This document shows, one piece after another, positions 44,740 to 56,294 of a stretch of DNA of 64,000 bases. The position numbers and the translations under genes are program-made. The notes below the pieces were generated by a model. That model was not told the origin of the DNA. It saw only the letters and a program-made list of their open reading frames with translations, and searched no databases. Positions within the stretch are counted from its first letter, which is position 1; each line of letters opens with the position of its first letter. Source of the DNA: Solen grandis (taxonomy: Eukaryota; Mollusca; Bivalvia; Adapedonta; Solenidae). The stretch spans positions 24,034,190-24,098,189 of the forward strand of contig CM037789.1 of assembly GCA_021229015.1 (NCBI GenBank). The letters are read 5' to 3'.

Positions 44740-46273
44740 TACTAACAAAGTGAAATGCCTATTAGAATCGTCTAAATTTCATCACTCTGAGTGAAATCTA
44801 CTGGTAAATATAGGCTAAAAGTAAAAAAAAAGGAATGTGCCAAATGTCATTTTAGGAACAAATAAAATCGGAATAATTGTTTGCACTCTTCATACAAAAA
44901 TCATACATTTTTCTTGACATCATGAGATGAGGGTGAGGGGACAGCAGTCACAGAACACGGTGTTTGCAAGACATTCCATTTTTGTCATACTGAGCTCAAT
45001 TCAATGGCCTGTTATTCTTCCAAAAGCAGTGTATATTCTTCTATAAGAAGAGCAAAATGAGTGTTACAGATTTGTGAAGAGATGCATTCTGTACATACTC
45101 ATTCGATGGCAACATTACTACAAAGAATAACATTTACAAAAATATCTGCATGATTTGCATATTTCACACATCTTTGTCAATTTTCTGATGTTTTCCATAG
45201 ACTTTTCGTATACATGTCTCCGTTAATAAATTGTGAGTACATAAGTTGATGATGTTGCATAAGTATTTCAAATTCAAATTATTTCCTATAAATTATGGAC
45301 AGTCTTCAGGAATACTAGCCATGAAAAATGTAAACAGTGACAGTATTTTGACAAAATATTAAATGGCGTAATTTGATCAACATTTTCAATGTGTTTAAAC
45401 GTTATTTTACAGGAGATATTTGCATGTTATGTACCATTTGTGTTAGTATATATATAATATGTCAATCTTTAAGATTGAAAAGAAAAGACAAAATAAGACT
45501 CTTTGTTTTTTTGTTTTTTTTCATGAAAATTGTATTATTATGAAACATAATGGGCCCCAAGGAATCTTTGGTTAATTTGGTTCTGGTAAGGAGTTGAAAA
45601 TAACACTTTATGTTGATAAGCTTAACCTGGCAAGGAGACTGGCATGAAAATATAAATATAATAAAAACATTAATATTTAAAAATATTCAAGTTACTGAAG
45701 TGCTTTTTTAGGGCTGATTTAGGGCTGAAAAAAAAAAAAAATATATATATTTATATTTTTTTCTCTCTTATTTTGAGATCCATTTTTCTGAATGCAAGCA
45801 GCAGGAATGCAAACAATTGCAAGGGACATTTCTTAGAAGTTTGAAATGATAATGAATAAATGTATCACAATGTAACACAAAATGGACTTTTTTCTCTGTT
45901 TCTATGTTTTCCCCTTCACAGCATGGACCCAGGGCCACCATTCCCCTAAAAACGAAGAAAGGCACTGACTTATGCATGTAGCAAAGAAATAAAGATAAAA
46001 AAGTTTGTCTTAAAAATCTGTGATCTTTAATTGTCACCCAACTTTTACTTACAGCAGGTGACACAAAAATGGAGCAAATCACACTCCAGGATAATCTCTG
46101 TCTTATGTATTGGTATGGTGATACCGTGAAACCAAAGTCCATTTTAGGCCACCACCATTAATCTGGGAATGCCTGATAGCTTATCTTACTAATGTTAGTG
46201 ATGTCATCCTTTCTGAAGATTTGCACAACAGAAAGCCACAGTTCCTTGAATGCTGTTTGCAAGGAGGGACAAA
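44740..46273. other. 5' flank of the C1q-domain gene, no other gene seen
   Basis: AT-rich; minus-strand open frames around 45768-46466 have no recognisable domains. The promoter of the C1q gene should be here, but no clear TATA box was assigned. Confidence 0.4.
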
Positions 46274-48899
46274 ATGGATTACTTCCTTGTTTTGGTTGTT
46301 GCTTGTCTCTTTGCTCACGCATCTGCCAATGTTGATTTGAATACTGTAAATCAAAATGATGGCTTTTCTGAGAAGCAGCTGCTGATGGAGGTAATAAAGA
46401 TGAATAATGAGTTGCGAACAGAGTTGAAAATGGTGATGATGACCAACAAGGGACTGAAAGAGTCATTGGACACCGTCATGAAGCAGAATGCAGGGCTGGA
46501 GTTGAGAATTCTTAAACTAGAGGAAGATGTTGCTAGTCTTAAGGTGGATTATCGAGATGGAAATACATTCCAAGATGGAAGCTCTGATCTGGATGAAAAA
46601 TCTAGTGAGAACGCCAACCATACGAATGCTGAAATACAAACAAGAAGAGCTAAAAAGAATTCATCAATCAAAAGTAAGAAAATTTTGAAATTATTTGACT
46701 ATTTTCTATCTTCATGAAAATTTGTCAGGATGTTTGTCTACATATTATCTCTGATGAGTTCAAAATTGGGTCATGTTGGGTAAAAAACTATCGTAGGTCA
46801 CCAGGTCAAAGCTTTGAAAATTTTAGAAAAACCTTGTGAACACTGGAGAGCCACAGTTTTAGCCCAATCTCATTAAATTTGGTCAGGATGTTTGTCTACA
46901 TGATATCTTGGATGAGTTCGATATTGGGTCATGTGGGGTCAAAGCTGACTTTACATCTTTATGAAAATAGGTACACATGTACATCATGATATGATCTATT
47001 TAATATTTATGCAAATTGATGGCTGTTACCTATATTTCATGGGTGGATGAACATGGTAAAATCGGTTGTTCTGAATTTGCATTTAAGCTTTTTTTTTTTA
47101 ATTTTCCAAATGATATGGATTATTTACCAGTAGTATTTATTTAATTTTATGGTTGTAACCTATTAAAATTGGTTGTTCTTCCCCCACGTTTATCTGTGTT
47201 AAAGCTGCTTTTTCTGTTAAGGTAATTCACATCATGAAACTTTATACAAATGTACATCATTATATAAACTTTTAAAAATACAAGCAAATATTTGGTTCTG
47301 ACCATATCTTGGTGGGGCATTAGTGTCTCAGAGACACATTTTCTTGTTTTATATTAATTCTATCACCAGTATCATATCTTGTTTTGTGTGGAAAATCAAT
47401 CTAATATTTTCATATCATTTTTAAGCGCTGTTTAGAAAAGCGATTTTGTCATACTAGCATTACCAGAATCATTACATAACAGACGAAGCACAGATGGTAT
47501 ACTTTTATGAGATTGTGCATAAAATTGACACTTTGAAGCCAACTGGACTATTTTCAGATATGTAGTTTAATTGTTTCTTATCTGCAAAATGTATCGTTAT
47601 GTCATGTCTTAAGGGATTTTATCTTTGTCCTCTTGAACCAAAGATGGAAATTGGGTCTCTTCCACAGGCAATTTCTCTCAGTGACATATTACAAAATTGA
47701 CTATGGAACAGTATTTCAGATATTGGTAGCCATTTTTAGACAACCTTTTTGTGTCATCTGCAGTCAAATAGAGGTTACTTAAAGAAACTAGTCACTTCTC
47801 CTTTTTTTTACTGGCCTGTCTGTCAAACTCTGTCTTTCAGACTTTTTCCATCATGCTTCTTTCAGCAGGTGAAACATTTGGTCCAAGGAAAACTTCTTGT
47901 TTATTAACAGTTAATAATATTGTATTTTTTAACATTTTCCTTGTGAATCAAACGAATTAAATATCAAATACCAGGTGTTTTTAACTTAATTTCCATTTGC
48001 ATGTAATATAACTACATTTTCTGTGGAATATTTAAATTTAGAACTCCATAATATGCAAATGAGAAGAAGGGAGAGAGGTATCAGATAAATGTAAATAGGT
48101 GTCGTATGAAATATATTCTTCAGTTTATTAGAATAGATCCAGGGATGTAAAATTCTATGTGTCTGCTTGCCCTATTGAATGACAATTAGTGCATTGCAAG
48201 TGAAAATTCAGAACATTTCTTTTTTGATTTTCTGGATTTTACTTTCTTAAATTTTTGAAGGACTAGGCAAGGCAAGTGATAATTTTAGAAAATTTTACAC
48301 ACCATTGATCAAATGTCATTTTGGACATTATTGGTAAGCAAAGCACAAGTTTTGGTCTTAATAGTTTTTAATCTTATCTCCTCTTGAAAGAGATAATCTT
48401 CCTTACTGTAAGACATATTAATTTGTTCATTATTCTTGTAATTTTAGGGCAGTTTGTTGCATCAACTGTTGCTTTCACTGCTGTGGTAGGTCAGCCTGAC
48501 CTGACAACGCTCGGTCAAGGACAGTCAATTGTTTTCGACCGTGTAGTCACAAATGTTGGCCAAAGTTATCACAACGGAAGTGGTGTATTCAGGGCGCCAG
48601 TTAATGGTGTTTATGTCTTCAACTTCGCCGTCTTGATAAATGCTGGTGAAGATGAGTATGTAGAACTGGTTAAAGACGGTTCTGTTGTCATGACGGCCTA
48701 TGGTCACGCAGCTGGTTCCCCTCATTACGTGTCATCCAGCAGAACGACAACACTTGAACTTCAAAAAGACAATGAAGTATGGGTGCGCACTGCAAAGACA
48801 TACCATCACGGTTCAGGAAATATTCATGGAAATGGTTTCACCACCTTCTCCGGCTGGATCATCGAGGAAACAGAAGACATGGGTCCAGTTGTTGGTTGA
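46274..48899 (+). CDS. Secreted C1q domain-containing protein with coiled coil, two exons
   Basis: Bivalve C1qDC-type protein, a secreted lectin-like molecule usually linked to innate recognition. Exon 1 is 46274-46673 (400 bp, donor AAAA|GTAAGA); exon 2 is 48448-48899 (452 bp, acceptor TTTTAG). Phase 1 joins them to 283 residues. The start ATG at 46274 (AAAATGG, strong context) gives a signal peptide, MDYFLVLVVACLFAHASA; an in-frame ATG at 46250 has weak context. Residues about 30-95 form a Leu/Met/Lys-rich coiled coil for oligomerisation. The C1q domain fills exon 2: VAFTAVVGQPD, FRAPVNGVYVFNF, VELVKDGS, FTTFSGWIIEE. No collagen repeats. AATAAA follows at 48935. Related proteins form very large families in clams, so no orthologue is named. 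Confidence 0.93.
46714..46947 (+). repeat. Helentron-like tandem units in the C1q intron
   Basis: TCAGGATGTTTGTCTACAT and GATGAGTTC..ATTGGGTCATGT occur twice, matching the 145-bp unit at 7100-8050. They begin 40 bp after the exon 1 donor. No terminal hairpin remains. Confidence 0.8.
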
Positions 48900-48934
48900 A
48901 GTTTTGCAAGTTTGTAATATTCTTACAGAATTGT

Positions 48935-48940
48935 AATAAA
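48935..48940 (+). terminator. Poly(A) signal of the C1q gene
   Basis: AATAAA 36 bp after the stop codon, giving a very short 3' UTR. Confidence 0.75.
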
Positions 48941-49396
48941 GGAAAAGTAACTCCAAAGGCATTATCTTTGTTTTACAGGCCAAAGATTTCTTTTTTTGTT
49001 TTTAAAAAAAAATGCTCTTTTGATCCTTAGTTTGTAGAAGCCATGAAAATAATTTGCCCATTTTTACCAGAAAAGTATGTTATCAGTATAACATCAGAAT
49101 GGCAGAGGTTTTTGTACTGTATAAAGCTGATTATATAGTGAACTAGCTGAATTTCTGTTCCGTAAATCTCTGACCCATTGCTGAAATTTTTGTTGTTTCC
49201 ACAGGGGTTCGAAGTTAAATGGGGCAAATCATAGAGTATATGATTGTAACACTAAGAAAAGGAAGGGAGCTAGGACACTGTTTTCGGCTAATTTTTAATA
49301 GCGCATTTTCGTGAAACTTTTGCTCCATAATTATGATTCATTTACATATGATATGAATTGGAATGAAAAGTCTAGACAGTTTCTGTGTTGTTTTTA

Positions 49397-50480
49397 GCTC
49401 CACTTTTTGAAAAAAAAAAAAATGGAGCTATTCTCAGGACCGACATTGGTTAACCCTTTCCCTGATAGAGTAAACCATGAAAAAGACCTATGCGAACAAC
49501 ATAAAACCAGATCAGCCTGCGAGTAACTCGCCGGCTGATCAGGTTTTATGCTGTTCGCTGCTCCTCAGTGGTCTGGAAATGAGGACTTTATAATTAAATT
49601 TGGTAAGGTTTAACTGTGGTTTTCTGCAGATCAGGCTTTATGTGGTACCTATTGAGGGCCTCAAAATGAGTCTATATGAGGGAAAGGGTTAAGATTTTGG
49701 TTTAGGTCCATTTCTCCATAACCATCAAACATAATCACTTCAAATTTAGTATACTTATTTACTATCAAATAAGGAACCCATTTTAGAAGGGCAGGTAAGT
49801 GTAAAAATAATTTTGGCAGAGTTATGGCCCTTTTTCTACTTAGAATTTTCATGGCTGGTAAGTTTTTGTTAAGGCTTTCAGGTAACCCTAAATATCATTT
49901 TGGCACAGTTATTGCCCTTTTTCGACTTTGATTTTTTGTTTTGGTTAAGATTTTTTCTTAAAACATATTCTCTTTAAATTTAGAAAACTTTCCATAAGGG
50001 AACCCATTTCAAAAATCAGGTAACATTCATTTGGCACAGTAATGCCCATTTTCTGGGTTGGTTAGTTTTTTGTTAAGGTTGTTTTCTCAAAATCTACAAA
50101 CATTCACTTCAAACTTGGAATGCTTGTTCACTATCAAAAGGAGAACTCATTTCAAAAGGGCAGGTATTTTAATTGGCACAGTTATACCCCTTTTGTCAAC
50201 TTATAATTTTTTGTATTGGTTAAGGTCAATTTCTCAAAAACTGCCAAACATATTCACTTCAAGGTTGGAATACTTGATTACTTTCAAAGTTGGAAAAGAT
50301 TTCAAAGGGCATGTAACTTTAAAATTCATTTTTGTTCAGTTAAGCCCCTTTTCAGTTAGGATTTTTTTCACTGTTCATTTTAAAATGAAATATTTCAGAG
50401 TTATGTTTTCCAAGTTCTTATTCAATAAGTACTAAATCTAGTGGATTGAAACTTACCACATGTTTTCGGGCTCAGTACCT
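49397..50480 (+). mobile_element. Hairpin-started repeat element (AGCTCCA family)
   Basis: TTTTTAGCTCCA at 49392 with AATGGAGCT at 49422-49430 forms a 5' palindrome like that of the AGCTCACC elements. Diverged tandem units follow, with TTTCTCAAAA, CATTCACTTCAAA and GGCACAGTTAT (about 49705, 49880, 49970, 50090, 50230). A MITE sits inside at 49450. The 3' hairpin was not found, so the right border is approximate. Confidence 0.55.
49450..49692. mobile_element. piggyBac-like MITE with TTAA duplication
   Basis: TTAA at 49450-49453 and 49689-49692 flank perfect 10-bp inverted repeats CCCTTTCCCT/AGGGAAAGGG. TTAA target sites and CCC(T/C)TT ends are the piggyBac signature. The 235-bp interior contains CAGATCAGCCTGCGAG and CCGGCTGATCAGG, an inner imperfect palindrome. 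No transposase. Confidence 0.8.
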
Positions 50481-50587
50481 TTCATTACATGTTATGTTAA
50501 CACTTAAAATAGTAACAGCTAACATTTTGTTATTTATCCAGCACTCAGAATAGAAGAGTGCACTGTTTTGACTTGACTATTTGAGTT

Positions 50588-50787
50588 CACGTCCAGCTAA
50601 TTACAGGTGGAGGTAGACCCCGAATGCACGGAGGCATCCGGGTAGAACCACCGACCTACCGAAAGCCAGCTGGAAGGCTTCCCACATGAAAATCCAAATG
50701 ACTCTTTCGGGATTCGAACCCACGCAGTGAGGATGGCTGAGTGAGTGTTAAAATCAACGACTTTACCCTCTCGGCCACAGAGGCCCC
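50588..50787 (-). mobile_element. tRNA-derived SINE, full-length copy
   Basis: On the minus strand it starts GGGGCCTCTGTGGCCGAGAG (A-box type, Leu/Ser-tRNA-like) and has a perfect B box, GGGTTCGAATCCC (plus-strand 50709-50721). It ends with the tail CTACCTCCACCTGTAATTAG and CTGGACGT. This copy links the head to the orphan tails at 3920-4000 and 5392-5482. Confidence 0.82.
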
Positions 50788-51138
50788 TTGTGCACTGTCT
50801 TGGGACATCTCTTGTAACTCTTATATTAAAATGATAAAAATGTTTTTTTATTGATTCAATCAAGCTTGACTTTTAGTTTCAGGTGAATAAGAGGTTCAGT
50901 TCTCAATGATCAATACATTTAAATTGATTTCGATTTAAATTGATTTCGTAATTGCAGCTGAAATTTCAAAACCTGGTTGAAAACACAAAGCTAGGTGGTC
51001 CGGCACTGGTTTCCTTATGTACAATACAAGGAAGCTTTAAGATAATCTTCTTTGAAACCATTTTGTCATAACAATTTTATAAATTGGCAAAAATTGAAAC
51101 CTTTATATCATTAAGAATCATATTGATGCAATTTTTGG

Positions 51139-51707
51139 CAAACAGAGCAGACCAAGATCAGATCAGGGTCTCCTCTCAGGGCTCCTGATCTCCATTTTTT
51201 AGTGCCTCTGTTGGGCACCATTCCCCCAGCCAAAAAGTATGTTTTCCCCCCATTTTCAAGCAAAATGCCCCCTATAATCAAAAATGTAAGAGCTCATATT
51301 CATGAATAACAAGAATGCTTTCTAGTGGGGGATTGTTGCACAGTACATGTATACTATTTTATTTCCATTTCAGTTTTACCAAATAAGGCTACAAGACAGG
51401 AACTATTTTGTATATTTCTTTCAATATAATTATTGTCTGAATGTGCAACAAGAATGGTCTAAAATCCCCCCTATAGGAGAAAAAGACAAAAAAATTCCCC
51501 TTCCTGAAGGTAGAGGTACTGTTCCCCCGCAGAGTGAGAGCCCTGCCTCTGTTTGTTCATACAAAAATTGTACCTCAGATTCTACACAGCCTGCATGGCA
51601 GAGAAAATCAATTGTTTTATTTAATTTTAAAAGTTTTATAAATAAATATAAAATATACATAAGTCGTAAATTTATTCATGAATATTCATGAGGTAAAAGT
51701 GTAAAGA
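51139..51707. mobile_element. Decayed TTAA-type MITE interrupted by other sequence
   Basis: GGCAAACAGAGCAGACCAAG at the left, and at the right CCTCTGTTTGTTCATACAAA, CTCAGATTCTACACAGCCTG and ATGAATATTCATGAGGTAAA. These match the copies at 28429, 58829 and 62040. About 330 bp of foreign sequence separates the halves. Confidence 0.5.
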
Positions 51708-51794
51708 AAAATTGATCAATAAATAAGAAGCTTCCAACTAGCATTAAGCCTGTTCTCCTGTATAATCAAGTGGAACAGATAATCTTTATGGGCC

Positions 51795-52440
51795 AATTGA
51801 GTTATACCCTTAACTGTCAATACTAATAATTTGGTAGCTTGCCCTTGACTGTCAATACTAATAATTGGGTAGCTTACCCTTGTCTGTCAATACTAATAAT
51901 TGGGTAGCTTACCCTTGACTGTCAATACTAATAATTTGGTAGCTTACCCTTGACTTTCAATACTAATGATTATCTTACCCTTGACTTTTGGTTCTAATAA
52001 TTGAGTAGCTTACCCTTAACTGTCAATACTAATAATTGAGTATTATCCCTCCTTCCCTTTGTTGATACTAATAATTGAGTATTATCCCTCCCTCCCTTTG
52101 TTGATACTAATAATTGAGTATTATCCCTCCCTCCCTTTGTTGATTTGATACTAATAATTGAGTATTATCCCTCCCTCCCTTTGTTGATACTAATAATTGA
52201 GTATTATCCCTCCCTCCCTTTGTTGATACTAATAATTGAGTATTATCCCTCCCTCCCTTTGTTGATACTAATAATTGAGTATTATCCCTCCTTCCCTTTG
52301 TTGATACTAATAATTGAGTATCCTATCCTTGACTTTCAATACTAATAATTGACTATTTCACCTATGAATTTCGGTACCAATAATTGAGTACTTTTGATAC
52401 TAATAATTGAGTAATTTAGCAAATGTAAACCCTGTCATAT
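51795..52440. repeat. 35-39-bp minisatellite with two unit types
   Basis: 51800-52030: units of about 35-37 bp with GTCAATACTAATAATT and GTAGCTTACCCTTG. 52030-52320: at least seven near-identical 39-bp units with TTGATACTAATAATTGAGTA and TTATCCCTCCCTCCC. ACTAATAATTGAG is common to both, so one derives from the other. The array decays toward 52440, about 110 bp before the gap. Confidence 0.92.
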
Positions 52441-52552
52441 TTAATAAATTGAGTAACCAGCATAAAATCATTTCTTAACCATTTACATCATATTAAATTT
52501 TGTGATAGTTCTAATGGTCCCAGTTGAAATGCAAATATAAACTTAATAAAAT

Positions 52553-52652
52553 NNNNNNNNNNNNNNNNNNNNNNNNNNNNNNNNNNNNNNNNNNNNNNNN
52601 NNNNNNNNNNNNNNNNNNNNNNNNNNNNNNNNNNNNNNNNNNNNNNNNNNNN
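52553..52652. other. Assembly gap (100 N)
   Basis: Placeholder gap of 100 N, true size unknown, next to a satellite array. Confidence 0.98.
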
Positions 52653-52799
52653 CCACTATCCATGTTTACCTCTCATCTAGGTATGAAGTCAGCACACATA
52701 ATAGTTATTAAGTTATTGAGTGGACATCGATATGGCCAACGGACAGACAGATGGACAAGCACCATTTCATAATACGACCAAAGTTACATTACATAAAAT

Positions 52800-55003
52800 T
52801 AGGTACCGTAAGACAGGTCTTCCGATTTCCATTATTTCACTTTCTTTTTAATTTGACCTATCTGTAACGGCTTTTGGTGTATAGATAACTAAAGCTTATG
52901 AAAACGGGAAAAAATCGGTAAAAAGAGGTTCATGTTAATATTTTATTCTCGACTGATAACTTTGCAATTTAAGATCCGTTCAATAAAATATGCATACCAT
53001 TAGAGCTGCATTGCATCAAGCTATAAATATTGTTCTGAAAGTTATTTTCAAAAACGTATGGTTTCTTAGAGAAAATTAAAAATAAAAATGATAAGGACCA
53101 CAGCAGAAGTTCATGAATGAATGTTTTAAGTTATTATTTTTCATGAAACTTTATTATATGATGTCCAATTTCAAAAACCTATGTACCGTTTGAAAAGTCT
53201 TCAAATTCCTTTAATTTCACATGCTTTATATATGGATTTTTCTTTAACCACTTATAAGATATGGACGGTTAAACCTCTAGAAAACTGCAAAAATCGGCAA
53301 AAATATGTTCACGCCATATAACTTTATGAATCCTAGGCCAATCTTTAAAATTTAAACACTGACAGACTGACAGTGGATCCTTCTACAAATTATATTCATA
53401 CCCTAATTTACAAATATCAATAATTTTCTAGATTTAAGCAGTTAAATGCACTTGGGGAAACACTATTTTTCTATTTTTTTTCTGCCATAACTCAACTGAT
53501 TCAACCCCGATCACCAAAAATATCATCAGAAAAGTCTTTCAAAGTACTACAAATTATACCATAGTGTCTCGATAGAATATTTATCGTTTTTGAGATATTC
53601 AAGGCCGAAGAAAAAAACGATAACGGAAATACGACCTTAACCTTTGTGGTTTTCCGGAAACGGATGTCACCATGCACGATGAGACACTAGGTTGCACATT
53701 AATTGAAAGTTACATGCAAATCGGTCAAAAAATATAGCCTGCAGAGCCTAAAAACCGATTATTTCAAATGCATAATTGCTAATTACGGTGTGACGTCAAA
53801 TGACGTTATACGACGTCAGCTGTAAGGGATACAAAGAAGACCTTAAGACACACATGTTGTCCAATGTTCATGCTTCTAACTCATCAGGAGCCGTTGTATT
53901 ACGAAATTATGTTTTATGACCAAAGTTCGAATGTCGATTTTGACATAAAAACTTTTGGAATTTTGAAAACATAACAAACCCAATAGGACTTTCTGCTTGA
54001 GGCAGAGAGCCCTAATAAAAGTTTGAAGAAAGCCGTAATAACAAAGGCTTTTCGGTCCTGGTGTACACCATTGCATCCTAAAATGCATCTCATTCTCACA
54101 AATATGCATCGCAATTCACCTTTCAACACGGGCACTCTTTCCTGCGTAGAAATGTCCGGATCTTGGGTAACCAACCCGATAAATGCTTTCTATCTTTTTT
54201 TTTCTTTTACTTCAAATAAATTTTCGTATACAAGCCCTTATCCGAAAAACATGAATATCTGCAATGTGTGATGACGTAATAAGCACTACAAACTTTATTC
54301 ATAGTCTCTAGGTATAATAGTTTTCATTTTTCAGATATCCATGGTCGAATAAAAGACACCGATAACTGACATATGACCTTGTCCTTTGCGATTTTCCGGA
54401 AACGGATGTCACCATGCACGATGGGACACTGGGTTTCACATTCGTTGAAAGTAACATGCCAATCCGTCAAAAAATCAAGCCTGCAGGTCCTAAAACCCGC
54501 TTATTTCGGCAAAATTGCTTATCACAGTGTGACGTCAAATGACGTTATACGACTTCAATTTTCAAATAATCCAAAGAAGATCTCGGGACACATATGCTAT
54601 CCAATTTTCACGGTTCTTACTCACCAGGAGCCTTTGTAACACGAAATTATATTTCTATGACAAAAGTTCGATTTTGAAAATTCAAGGCTGTATGCACATC
54701 TACATCCCAACTTACACTTTCTGTGAAAATATCAAGTCATGAGGACCAATACTGACGGCTGCAGAGGGCCAAATTTGGTAGCTTATTTGAACTGTGACGT
54801 CACATGACGTCATATGAATATGAAACTGTTGCATTCAAAAGGGCCAAAGTCACGCTAATTACTGTTAAAATTTCATACGGCTGGTTTATTGGCAACCTGT
54901 TTTAATTTGAACCTCAAAAGGAGAAATAATAATATGAAGAAGAAGAAAAAGAAGAAAAAAAAACAATGAGACTTTCTGTTTGAGGCAGAAAGCCCTAATA
55001 ATA
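52800..55003 (+). mobile_element. Large internally repeated element with hairpin and CTAA end
   Basis: Diverged direct repeats: a module at 52804 and 53184 (TACCGT..GA, then TTTAATTTCAC), and a ~710-bp module starting TTTTCCGGAAACGGATGTCACC at about 53650 and 54391. Two hairpins close the units: ACTTTCTGC/GCAGAGAG at about 53979-54009 and CTTTCTG/CAGAAAG at 54968-54988, each followed by CCCTAA|T. CTRR|T after a hairpin is Helitron-like. No coding frame. The 5' border is a guess. Confidence 0.5.
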
Positions 55004-56294
55004 AAAAAAAAACAGTACAAACCAATAGGACTTTCTGCCTATACGTTTTATATACGGTTTTCGGAAAGCCGAAATGAAATAAAGATGATAAAGACGAGAT
55101 TTTTTCTACAAAATACTGACATCATAAAATTACAAAGCTGTTATTGCATTTTGACACACAATTTTTTTTATCATTTTTAAACTTAAAAATAACAGTTTTA
55201 AGTGAACAACAATGTATTCTTAAGAGAATGAACAACATATATTAGATAAAATCAATAAAATATTCAAATTAAGATTGGTGAGCCAATAACCACAGAGAAA
55301 TGTATGTGTTATTTTTCAAACTGGCAGACAGATATATTTCGTACAACAGTAGAAGGAAAAGTATGAGGGATTTAAATAACTGACGCAGTGTTTTTCAAAG
55401 AGATAATGTTCTTTGAAATTGAAAAAAAAATCTCAATTTAGCATGTAATGGTTTGTAACTGTTTTCATGGAAAATCTAACCAATGCTGTAGTTTACGTGA
55501 TACCAAACTTTATACAATGTATATGCAGTCTAATGATCTTATATTTAACAAACATTACTTTCTTGTCGTCAGTATAAGAAAAGGTACATCAATGGTGGCA
55601 TTTTGATACATTTGACAGTTATTTTAGTGATTTATAATTAATCTAATTGCAATTTACATGACACTATTTGTATCAAATAATTCTATAGACATAAAATAAA
55701 CATTTTACTTATATGTTTATGTTAAATTTATTAATTCAAAGGCATATGCTGACCTTTTAAATCACAAATGATAGAGTATCATGTATTAATGGAAAACCGA
55801 TATTTTGTCTACTTTACGAGACAATGGCAGGTACATATAAATGACCTCAATCAAACATTCTGAGGAAAGTTTGAAATAGAATAAAACTGTGAAATTGTGA
55901 CGGAATGACACAAGAAATGATATTTTATATTAACAACGTTAAGTAAGTGTTCTTAAAGCTGTGACAATAAACAGCAAAGCGACTGCAAAATAATGATATG
56001 AAAAAATCGTGATAGCTTAAAAATATTTGAAATGAAAAGTAAATTTTTACAGTTATATTGATTGTTAATTGCGTCTCAAAAAATCAATAGTTTCATCTTA
56101 TATGTAGCTAAAATGAATATACTTTCATTTGTATCATTTTTCTAATAGTAATTGCATGTGTCAGATCGTACTACAAACATCACGTAAAATACACACCTAG
56201 TTACACAGTCAAAGATAACCCTTAATGTACATGTATTAATGAAATGTCTTTAGACAAATGCTTAATACCAAGTGAAAACATGCATGTGGATTAC
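55004..56294. other. No exon found downstream of the chitin synthase exons
   Basis: AT-rich. I searched both strands by eye for the next chitin synthase exons (DxD, EDR or QRRRW motifs) and saw none. Confidence 0.5.

Noticed and set aside
46158..46466. Minus-strand 102-codon frame over C1q exon 1
   Set aside because: Antisense shadow of a well-supported secreted protein exon.
50700..50790. Functional tRNA gene
   Set aside because: A and B boxes are present, but the cloverleaf is imperfect and it is fused to a SINE tail, so a SINE head.
53876..54174. Minus-strand frames of 77-86 codons
   Set aside because: They lie within the repeated module and are not kept in its second copy.
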